Source: CAYLWN01 sp964387625
GTDB lineage: Bacteria; Patescibacteriota; Microgenomatia; UBA10105
DNA: 10,462 nucleotides
Reading direction: 5' to 3'
Assembly: GCA_964387625.1 (NCBI GenBank)
Contig: CAYLWN010000032.1
Location: forward strand, 1-10,462
Part shown: piece after piece, positions 1-5,200 of the stretch
Layout of the letters: every line of letters starts with the position of its first letter
Position numbering within the stretch: position 1 is the stretch's first letter
The notes under the pieces: generated by a model
Told to the model about the DNA's origin: nothing
The model's input: only the letters and a program-made list of their open reading frames with translations
Database searches by the model: none
Made by a program: the position numbers and the translations under genes

Positions 1-472
1 AAAAAGTGTCCGCAATAAGACTGTTTAAAATATTTATGTCCATTCCAAATATGCCTGTTGTAATACCTAAAGCCACATTATTTTCCATTACTTTCAAAAG
101 CTTATTGTCTCTGACAATAGCAGTTAAAGGCACAGTGTAAACAATAATATTTTTGAAAGAATTTGCATTAGCATCAACTTTTGCAGTTTCCGGATCATAA
201 ACTAAGATCCCTCCGTCTTTAAATTCATTTTTATGCTTATCAATAGTTTCCTGATTTAAAGCAAATAAAACATCTATTTTTTTCTCCTGTGAATGTGTAT
301 CTTCATCGCCTACACATACCTCATAAACATTGTGCCCACCACGAATCAATGAAGGAAATTCTACATAATCAAAAATATGATAACCATGCCGGGTAGCAAG
401 CCGGGAAAACATCATACCAGTGGTCATGATGCCAAAACCAGCTTCTCCTCCAATTTTCCAAGTGATGTTCAT
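1..472 (-). CDS. 2-oxoacid:ferredoxin oxidoreductase, alpha subunit (fused gamma-alpha type), N-terminal part
   Basis: Partial gene: 157 codons are readable from an ATG at 470-472 and the frame stays open to the window edge, so the C-terminal part is missing. The protein opens with KIGGEAGFGIMTTG, the start of the gamma (catalytic) domain of 2-oxoacid:acceptor oxidoreductases, followed by the hallmark FPSLIRGGHNVYEV near residues 39-52. Opening directly with this domain matches KorA/VorA-type subunits in which gamma is fused ahead of the alpha (pyrimidine-binding) domain. The enzyme oxidatively decarboxylates a 2-oxoacid to an acyl-CoA in the cytoplasm and reduces ferredoxin; the small ferredoxin gene immediately upstream in the same direction is a plausible partner. 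A TPP-binding beta subunit would be expected beyond the edge. The substrate (2-oxoglutarate, pyruvate or branched 2-oxoacids) cannot be told from this part. No SD is visible; an upstream in-frame extension is blocked by a stop. Confidence 0.85.
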   Translation of the reverse strand, partial: MNITWKIGGEAGFGIMTTGMMFSRLATRHGYHIFDYVEFPSLIRGGHNVYEVCVGDEDTHSQEKKIDVLFALNQETIDKHKNEFKDGGILVYDPETAKVDANANSFKNIIVYTVPLTAIVRDNKLLKVMENNVALGITTGIFGMDINILNSLIADTF

Positions 473-534
473 AACATATATCAGTTTATCACAAATATTT
501 GTATGAGATTAATCTATTAAATTAAAAGTTTATT

Positions 535-556
535 AAAAAATAAAATTCGTAGAATT
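535..556 (-). terminator. weak intrinsic-terminator-like hairpin after the ferredoxin gene
   Basis: Just past the ferredoxin stop, reading the reverse strand, AATTC-TAC-GAATT (544-556) forms a 5-bp stem and is followed by a T-rich run (TTATTTTTT). The stem is short and nearly GC-free, so it may only slow transcription or do nothing. If it works it would partly separate ferredoxin from the oxidoreductase gene. Confidence 0.22.
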
Positions 557-558
557 AA

Positions 559-780
559 TTAAGGAAATATCTGCTTACCGGTTTCGTCAAATACGGAAAT
601 TGCGGCTACCGGACATGATTTGGCTGATTCAAGCAATGTTTGATCATCAACCTCATTCCAAGTTGGTAATAAAATTGCCTTTGCTTCATTATCCAAAGCC
701 CAAGCTTTTGGTGCTACAGCCACACAAGAACCTGCACCAATACAAAGATTGCGGTCAATTTTCAAAGTATATTTAGCCAT
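559..780 (-). CDS. small single-cluster ferredoxin, probably [3Fe-4S]
   Basis: A 73-residue soluble ferredoxin. The cluster motif is C13-IGAGS-C19 followed by the distal C56-P-V. In ordinary [4Fe-4S] ferredoxins the first motif is CxxCxxC; here the middle cysteine is replaced by Ala16, leaving three cysteines in total. This is the arrangement of the [3Fe-4S] ferredoxins known from actinobacterial P450 systems (CxGAGxC...CP). Such proteins are low-potential one-electron carriers in the cytoplasm. The gene lies between sufU and the 2-oxoacid:ferredoxin oxidoreductase gene on the same strand, so it may accept electrons from that enzyme and receive its cluster from the neighbouring SUF system; both are inferences from position. 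The ATG at 778-780 is followed at once by the fold's first strand (KYTLKIDRNLC). No clear SD precedes it. A [4Fe-4S] cluster with a non-cysteine ligand remains possible. Confidence 0.88.
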   Translation of the reverse strand: MAKYTLKIDRNLCIGAGSCVAVAPKAWALDNEAKAILLPTWNEVDDQTLLESAKSCPVAAISVFDETGKQIFP

Positions 781-788
781 ATAATAAT

Positions 789-820
789 AAATGCCAAATG
801 CTAAATGATAAATGCTAAAT
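789..820 (+). repeat. tandem heptamer repeat (AAATGCT), 4.6 copies
   Basis: Read on the plus strand: AAATGCC (789-795), AAATGCT (796-802), AAATGAT (803-809), AAATGCT (810-816), then AAAT. It fills about half of the sufU-ferredoxin intergenic space. The same heptamer occurs as three units in opposite orientation between sufB and sufS (2584-2604). Confidence 0.85.
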
Positions 821-845
821 AAATTAATTTACAGTTATTTAAAAT

Positions 846-1226
846 TTAACAATGGTCATTCTCGCGTGAATTTATTGCTTTTTTTAACACTTCAACAGAT
901 AACATCGCGCATTTAAGACGAGTCGCAGACAATTCTATCTGCAGTAATTTCAAAATATCATCCTTACCGAAACTTTTCAATACTGAAATATTTTTCTCCT
1001 TTACAAATCCTGTTAACATTGATGCCGAAGCCATACTAATTGCACATCCTGTTCCTTCAAATTTAATGTCTTTAACAATATTATCTATGATAATTAACTC
1101 CATGGATAATTTATCACCACAAGAAACTAAATTATCGAAAGCTATGGCATTTGCTTTGGATAATTTTCCAAAATTCCTGGGATGTTTATAATGATCCAAA
1201 ATTTGTTCTTTGTAAAAATCGTCCAT
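846..1226 (-). CDS. sufU: SufU-like Fe-S scaffold / sulfur-relay protein
   Basis: A 126-residue NifU/IscU-fold protein. It begins with the family signature (YKEQILDHYKHPRNFG, residues 5-20) and carries the metal/sulfur ligands C36-G-D38, C61 (in GTGCAISMASASM) and C106 (in TRLKCAML). R103 and K105 before the last cysteine match SufU rather than IscU, which has a histidine there. In Firmicutes SufU is a zinc protein that takes the persulfide from SufS and passes it to SufB; adjacency to sufS supports that role. It is shorter than Bacillus SufU (about 147 residues): C61 to C106 is 45 residues against about 62, so most of the SufU-specific insertion is missing and the spacing is closer to IscU. 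It ends in an extra cysteine (DHC). CGAGAT shortly before the ATG at 1224-1226 gives only a weak SD. It lies 87 bp downstream of sufS. Confidence 0.88.
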   Translation of the reverse strand: MDDFYKEQILDHYKHPRNFGKLSKANAIAFDNLVSCGDKLSMELIIIDNIVKDIKFEGTGCAISMASASMLTGFVKEKNISVLKSFGKDDILKLLQIELSATRLKCAMLSVEVLKKAINSRENDHC

Positions 1227-1313
1227 ATGATCTCGATGCTAATATACTAATTAATACGAATGATACAAATATATTATTAAATAAATTTTGTTTTAAGATT
1301 TGCATCGAAGTAA

Positions 1314-2534
1314 TTATGAAAATATTTTTTTTACTTTTTCCAAACCTTTTACCAAAGCGTCGATATCAGATTTGGTTGTATAAATATAAAATGATGCTCT
1401 GGCAGTTGATGCAATATTAAGATTAATATGCAGTGGCATGGCGCAATGATGACCGGAACGTACACAAATATTGTTCGAGTCCAAAATTTGCGCAATATCA
1501 TGAGCATGGGCTTCTGTCATTGTAAATGCAATCACTCCGCATCTGTCTTGCGCTTTTGTGGGTCCGTAAATTTTTAAACCTTTTATCTTGGTTAATTGTT
1601 CTAATGCATAATCAGTAATTTCGATTTCATGTTGCCGGATATTTTCCATGCCTAATTTTTTTAGATAATCAATTGCAGCACCAAATCCGATTACTCCCGC
1701 AATATGCGGAGTTCCAGCTTCAAATTTTTGCGGTGGTTTTTTATACTCAGAATTGTCTTCATAAACTGCGCTTATCATATCTCCACCAAATTGATAAGGT
1801 TTCATTTGTTCAAGAAGTTTATATTTTCCCCATAAAACTCCTACACCTGTAGGCCCCAGCATTTTATGTGAAGAAAATACATAAAAATCACCACCTAAAT
1901 CTTGAACATCAACGGGCATATGCGGTACTGACTGGGCTCCGTCAATTAATATTAAACATTGAGGATTTTTTGTCTTTATGGCTTTGATTAATTTTTTTAC
2001 CGGATTAATTGTACCCAAAACATTTGAAATATGAGTAAAAGCCACTAATTTTGTTTTATGATTAATTAAATTGAGTAATTTTTTTTCGTCTAATTTTCCG
2101 TCATCAGTTATAGGAACTATTTTAAATTTAGCTTTTTTGGTTTTACATAACTCCTGCCAAGTCACAAAATTTGCATGATGTTCCATGATAGTTGTCACAA
2201 CTTCATCATTTTTGCAAACATTATCTACCCCCCAGGAAGACATAATTAAATTAATGGATTCTGTAGCATTTCTAACAAAGACAATTTCTTGAGCATTTTT
2301 GGCATTAATAAATTCTGCAACTTTTATTCTCACATTTTCATATTCTTGGGTGGCTATTTCAGAAATTTTATAAATTCCCCGGAAAATATTAGCGCAATAT
2401 TTTTCATAATATTCGTTTTCTTTATTTATCACACTTTGAGGTTTCAATGAAGTAGCTGTGGAATCCAAATAAATTAAATTATTTTGTTTTTTTAGTATTG
2501 GGAAATCGGTTTTTATTTTTTGGGAACTTAACAT
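1314..2534 (-). CDS. sufS: SufS-type (group II) cysteine desulfurase
   Basis: A PLP-dependent aminotransferase-fold enzyme of 406 residues, the usual SufS length. It converts L-cysteine to alanine and leaves a persulfide on the catalytic cysteine for SufU. Visible landmarks: YLDSTATSLKP near the N-terminus (22-32); H120 in EHHANFV, which stacks on PLP; D198 in LIDGAQSVPH, which contacts the pyridine nitrogen; K224 in SSHKMLGPTG, the Schiff-base lysine; and C364 in RSGHHCAMPLH, the persulfide cysteine, at the same number as in E. coli SufS. The C-terminal TARASFYIY segment is also typical. Active-site loops look intact, so the enzyme should be functional. It sits 74 bp downstream of sufB and 87 bp upstream of sufU. 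The ATG at 2532-2534 lacks an SD but has TATAAT ten bases upstream, suggesting an additional promoter. Confidence 0.96.
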   Translation of the reverse strand: MLSSQKIKTDFPILKKQNNLIYLDSTATSLKPQSVINKENEYYEKYCANIFRGIYKISEIATQEYENVRIKVAEFINAKNAQEIVFVRNATESINLIMSSWGVDNVCKNDEVVTTIMEHHANFVTWQELCKTKKAKFKIVPITDDGKLDEKKLLNLINHKTKLVAFTHISNVLGTINPVKKLIKAIKTKNPQCLILIDGAQSVPHMPVDVQDLGGDFYVFSSHKMLGPTGVGVLWGKYKLLEQMKPYQFGGDMISAVYEDNSEYKKPPQKFEAGTPHIAGVIGFGAAIDYLKKLGMENIRQHEIEITDYALEQLTKIKGLKIYGPTKAQDRCGVIAFTMTEAHAHDIAQILDSNNICVRSGHHCAMPLHINLNIASTARASFYIYTTKSDIDALVKGLEKVKKIFS

Positions 2535-2544
2535 AATTTCAAAT

Positions 2545-2550
2545 ATTATA
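2545..2550 (-). promoter_or_regulatory. possible -10 box just before sufS
   Basis: Reverse-strand TATAAT ends 10 bases before the sufS ATG. Transcription starting at the usual distance would give a leader of only a few bases. No good -35 is seen, and the region is AT-rich, so chance is possible. The same layout recurs before two other reverse-strand genes (5166-5171, 7365-7370). Confidence 0.35.
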
Positions 2551-2583
2551 CAGTACTTTTTAAAATTCGTTCGTTAATCGAAA

Positions 2584-2604
2584 ATCATTTAGCATTTAGC
2601 ATTG
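2584..2604 (-). repeat. tandem heptamer repeat (AAATGCT), 3 copies, opposite orientation
   Basis: The plus strand reads ATCATTT-AGCATTT-AGCATTG; the reverse strand is CAATGCT-AAATGCT-AAATGAT. This is the 789-820 heptamer inverted, located five bases beyond the sufB stop codon. Transcribed together, the two arrays could pair around sufS-sufU. Confidence 0.8.
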
Positions 2605-2608
2605 ATTA

Positions 2609-3748
2609 TCATAGTCCTTTTATATCAATGTCAATTAACCTATTTAATTCAACTGCATATTCCAAAGGAATTGTTTTGACAATCGGATCGATAAATCCGT
2701 TAACAATCATCGAAACAGCAGTTTCATAATTTAATCCCCGGCTTTGCAGATAAAACAATTGTTCCTGATTAATTTTTCCAATAGTTGCTTCATGTGTCAC
2801 TTCCACATCTTTTGACTCAACTTCTAAGTTTGGATAAGAATTGGAAACGGATTTATCATTTAATAACAGTGAATCACAGCTCATATGAGATTTGACATTT
2901 GTTAAATTTTTTCCAATTTTAATAATTCCGCGGAAGTTTGTAATTCCTCCGTTTGATATAGATTTTGAAGAAATTTGCGAAGATGTGTGAGACGCCAAAT
3001 GAATTGCTTTTCCTCCAGTATCTTGAACTTGTTTACTAGTTGCACAGGATAAAGATAATATTTCTCCTTTAGCTTGACAGCCAATTAAATACATACTGGG
3101 ATATTTGAAAGTCATATATGATCCCAAATTGCCGTCTATCCATTCACCAAAACCATTTTCTTCAATTTGCATTCTTTTGGTGGTTAAATTGTATACATTT
3201 TTTGACCAATTTTGGATAGTTGTATATCGAACTCGCGCATTTTTTTTAATAAAAATTTCTACCACTCCTGCATGAAGAGAGGCTGATGAATATAAAGGCG
3301 CGCTGCAACCTTCAACATAACTTACACTGCTTCCTTCGTCAGCAATGATTAACGTTCTTTCAAACTGAGCCATATTCATTTGTGCCATGCTGAAATATGC
3401 CTGTAAAGGTAACTCAACTTTCACATTTTTCGGAATATATATAAACACTCCTCCTGACCATAATGCGGAATTTAAAGCAGCGAATTTATTATTGGTTGCG
3501 GGAACCAGTTTTCCGAAATATTTTTTTACCATTTCAGGATATTTTTTTAAACCTTCGTCCATGCTGGTAAAAATTACCCCTTTTTTGTCCAACATTTTTT
3601 TTAAACTTTGATAAACCACCTGAGACTCATGTTGTGTGGCGACTCCGGATAAATATTTTTTTTCAGCTTCGGGAATACCCAGTTGTTCGTAAATATGCTT
3701 AACATCTTTTGGTAAATCATCCCAATTTTTAGCTTGGTATTTTAAAGG
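2609..3748 (-). CDS. sufB: SufB, Fe-S assembly scaffold subunit (N-terminus lost in assembly gap)
   Basis: 379 residues are readable from the assembly gap to a TGA at 2609-2611 (immediately followed by TAA). SufB forms the beta-helix scaffold on which SufBCD or SufBC builds the cluster. The first readable segment (KNWDDLPKDVKHIYEQLGIP) corresponds to about residue 80-100 of family members of about 470 residues, so roughly 80-90 residues are missing. Conserved pieces follow: EGCSAPLYSSASLHAGVVEI, SHTSSQISSKSISNGG and the C-terminal core. The cluster-building cysteine (E. coli C405) is readable residue 291 in SHMSCDSLL, and the conserved glutamate (E. coli E434) is residue 320 in THEAT. The cysteine and the HEAT/LQRG-like segment identify SufB rather than SufD. 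It is the second readable gene of the suf operon, after sufC. The true start, its ribosome-binding site and its spacing to sufC are hidden by the gap. Confidence 0.93.
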   Translation of the reverse strand, partial: PLKYQAKNWDDLPKDVKHIYEQLGIPEAEKKYLSGVATQHESQVVYQSLKKMLDKKGVIFTSMDEGLKKYPEMVKKYFGKLVPATNNKFAALNSALWSGGVFIYIPKNVKVELPLQAYFSMAQMNMAQFERTLIIADEGSSVSYVEGCSAPLYSSASLHAGVVEIFIKKNARVRYTTIQNWSKNVYNLTTKRMQIEENGFGEWIDGNLGSYMTFKYPSMYLIGCQAKGEILSLSCATSKQVQDTGGKAIHLASHTSSQISSKSISNGGITNFRGIIKIGKNLTNVKSHMSCDSLLLNDKSVSNSYPNLEVESKDVEVTHEATIGKINQEQLFYLQSRGLNYETAVSMIVNGFIDPIVKTIPLEYAVELNRLIDIDIKGL

Positions 3749-3848
3749 NNNNNNNNNNNNNNNNNNNNNNNNNNNNNNNNNNNNNNNNNNNNNNNNNNNN
3801 NNNNNNNNNNNNNNNNNNNNNNNNNNNNNNNNNNNNNNNNNNNNNNNN
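3749..3848. other. 100-N assembly gap inside the suf operon
   Basis: Exactly 100 N, the conventional placeholder for a gap of unknown length. It removes the C-terminus of sufC and the N-terminus of sufB. By family lengths about 25 residues of SufC and 80-90 of SufB are absent, needing at least about 330 bases, so the real gap is longer than 100 bases. The two genes happen to be in the same frame across the placeholder, giving a false fused reading frame. Confidence 0.97.
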
Positions 3849-4519
3849 ATAAGATAAAGTTTTTGAAATGATAATAATTTCACTAATTTAAGCTGATGAG
3901 TGACCAAAAGTATGCCTATGCCCATTTTTTGCAATTTGGCAATTTGATCTGCCATCAATTTCAAAGCGTCTATATCCAGACCAGTATCGATTTCATCAAA
4001 TAAAACAAAATTCGGTTTTAAAGTAATCACTGATAATAATTCCATCAATTTTTTTTCTCCACCGGAAAAATCTACATTCAACTCTCTTTTTAACAAAGAT
4101 GGGTTGATTTTTAATTTATGAGATTCGTTTGTGAGGTTTTGATAAAAATTGCTCAAATCAATTTTTTCTTGGGGATAAATCTCCCTGTAGGCAGTTTTTA
4201 GCAGATTTTTTATAGTTACACCTTTCACCCCTGCTGGATTTTGAAAAGTAACCATTAGTCCCAATTTAACTCTTAAATCTGCAGGCTTTGTGGCTAAATT
4301 TGAATTATTTAATAATATTTTGCCTTGAGTTTTATATTTGGGATAACCAGCAATTGCCAAAATTAAACTGGATTTTCCGCTGCCATTTGGTCCAATCAAT
4401 ACATGCAGTTGTCCTGAAGCGATCTCAAAATTTATATCTTTAACTATGGTTTTTTGACCTATTGAAGCTTGAAAATTTATCAATTTAAGACTGTTTTTGG
4501 TGATTTTTTGCGGTTTCAT
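3849..4519 (-). CDS. sufC: SufC, ABC-type ATPase of the SUF machinery (C-terminus lost in assembly gap)
   Basis: 223 residues are readable from the ATG at 4517-4519; family members have about 245-260, so about 25 are lost in the gap. SufC is a cytoplasmic ABC ATPase that drives conformational change in the SufB scaffold. Seen in order: Walker A GPNGSGKS (43-50), Q-loop TFQNPAGVKG with Q93, the SufC-specific signature FSGGEKKLMELL (151-162), Walker B FVLFDEIDTGLD (171-182; D175, E176) and the H-loop H208 in LLVTHQLKL. The EKK after SGG and the IDTGLD D-loop distinguish SufC from transporter ATPases. The gene opens the operon, 59 bp downstream of the exonuclease gene. It has a recognisable promoter with an embedded inverted repeat but no SD. 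Confidence 0.95.
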
Positions 4520-4538
4520 AACTATATTGATGAATAAC

Positions 4539-4568
4539 TATATACCTTATTATATAGGTATACGTCAA
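4539..4568 (-). promoter_or_regulatory. suf operon promoter with operator-like inverted repeat
   Basis: On the reverse strand TTGACG (4568-4563) is separated by 18 bases from TATATA (4544-4539), with the sufC ATG 19 bases further on. A perfect 7-bp inverted repeat, TATACCT-N8-AGGTATA (4541-4562), fills the spacer and overlaps the -10 box, the classical position for a repressor. The arms do not match the SufR (CAAC-N6-GTTG) or E. coli type 1 IscR sites that I know, so the regulator is unknown. An Fe-S or metal-responsive repressor is a reasonable guess from the operon it controls. A terminator for the upstream exonuclease gene is less likely: the stem is AT-rich and no T-run follows. Confidence 0.55.
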
Positions 4569-4578
4569 TATAAGTGAG

Positions 4579-5154
4579 CTACCAGGGCATGGTCAAATTG
4601 ATTTGCGAGGATTTTACGTTCTGATTTTTCCAGTCAACGGGTATTTTTTGCCTGCCGGAGGCGTTTTTATAATATATTGCTCCATTTTTCTGACCATACT
4701 CAAAAAGCTTTCTTGTAAGTTCTACGTCAGATAAACAATATTTTTTTAGTTTTTCCATTTCATTTGCGCGGAAATATTCTATTGCCATAAGACCGTGACC
4801 GGTTTTCTTCTCACCCAATGTTTCTCTAATCAAATCATCCAAACTTAACCTGAAACCTATATTCTTTTCTACATAGGTAAGTAAATCAAGTGTCGGAAAT
4901 TTGGATAAATCACCTAAATAATAAGGAGACAATACCGGCAAATCAAAACTTATATGATTAAAGCCTATTATCAATGAAGCATTTTCCAAATATTTAAAAT
5001 ATTCAGACAGTTCTCTTTCCGTAAAAGCCATATATTTATCACTAGCATAGTCATAAATACCGGCAACAGAAATTTTCAGCTTGGAAGGTATAAAGCCACC
5101 TACCTCTCTAAAGGAAAATTGTGTTTCAACATCTATAACTACCGGTTGCATCAT
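4579..5154 (-). CDS. DEDDy-family 3'-5' exonuclease domain protein (RNase H-like fold)
   Basis: A 191-residue stand-alone exonuclease domain. ExoI motif: VVIDVET with D8 and E10. ExoII: LIIGFNHISFDLPVL with D71. ExoIII: Y139-CLS-D143, the YxxxD spacing of the DEDDy subclass. These four acidic residues bind two metal ions for 3'-5' hydrolysis of nucleic acid. The protein resembles the predicted exonucleases related to the PolB proofreading domain and YprB-type RNase H-like proteins, but no polymerase or helicase part is attached. Substrate (DNA or RNA) and role are unknown. The C-terminal tail after about residue 160 is not conserved-looking and contains a GC-rich patch (4650-4662) encoding ASGRQ. 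The start is the first of two adjacent ATGs (5152-5154, 5149-5151); neither has an SD, but TATAAT lies 11 bases upstream. It is divergent from the ATP-grasp gene. Confidence 0.8.
   Translation of the reverse strand: MMQPVVIDVETQFSFREVGGFIPSKLKISVAGIYDYASDKYMAFTERELSEYFKYLENASLIIGFNHISFDLPVLSPYYLGDLSKFPTLDLLTYVEKNIGFRLSLDDLIRETLGEKKTGHGLMAIEYFRANEMEKLKKYCLSDVELTRKLFEYGQKNGAIYYKNASGRQKIPVDWKNQNVKSSQINLTMPW
4650..4662. repeat. GC-rich imperfect palindrome inside the exonuclease gene
   Basis: GCCTGCCGGAGGC (arms GCCT/AGGC) stands out in very AT-rich surroundings and encodes ASGRQ (residues 165-169) in the variable C-terminal tail. Its composition resembles the longer palindrome at 10348-10365, so both may be remnants of mobile palindromic elements. 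Chance remains quite possible for this short copy. Confidence 0.3.
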
Positions 5155-5165
5155 ATGAAAAATAT

Positions 5166-5171
5166 ATTATA
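5166..5171 (-). promoter_or_regulatory. possible -10 box of the exonuclease gene
   Basis: Reverse-strand TATAAT ends 11 bases before the ATG at 5154, so the transcript would begin within a few bases of the start codon. There is no convincing -35. The 46-bp divergent spacer must hold the promoters for both flanking genes. Confidence 0.4.
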
Positions 5172-5182
5172 CTTAAATCTTG

Positions 5183-5188
5183 TATAAG
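5183..5188 (+). promoter_or_regulatory. possible -10 box of the ATP-grasp gene
   Basis: TATAAG lies 12 bases before the ATG at 5201. A start further upstream (TTG at 5180) would place this box inside the coding sequence, which helps choose the ATG. There is no clear -35. Confidence 0.3.
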
Positions 5189-5200
5189 AAAAAAGAGCTC

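Noticed and set aside
1233..1308. Inverted repeat TCGATGC / GCATCGA around the sufS-sufU spacer
   Set aside because: Only 7 bp with a 62-base loop in AT-rich sequence; no supporting signal.
1151..1420. Plus-strand open frame of 89 codons across the sufU start and sufS end
   Set aside because: Antisense to two well-supported genes, with no recognisable domain and biased composition.
2902..3611. Open frames inside sufB (reverse 2902-3084, plus 3387-3611)
   Set aside because: Out-of-frame or antisense shadows of the conserved SufB coding sequence.
2609..4519. A single 636-codon frame joining SufC and SufB
   Set aside because: The frame is continuous only through 100 N. SufC lacks its C-terminus and SufB its N-terminus, so these are two genes interrupted by an assembly gap.
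5180..5200. TTG start for the ATP-grasp protein, adding seven residues
   Set aside because: The added YKKKEL is low-complexity, overlaps a -10-like box, and the ATG at 5201 is a better start.
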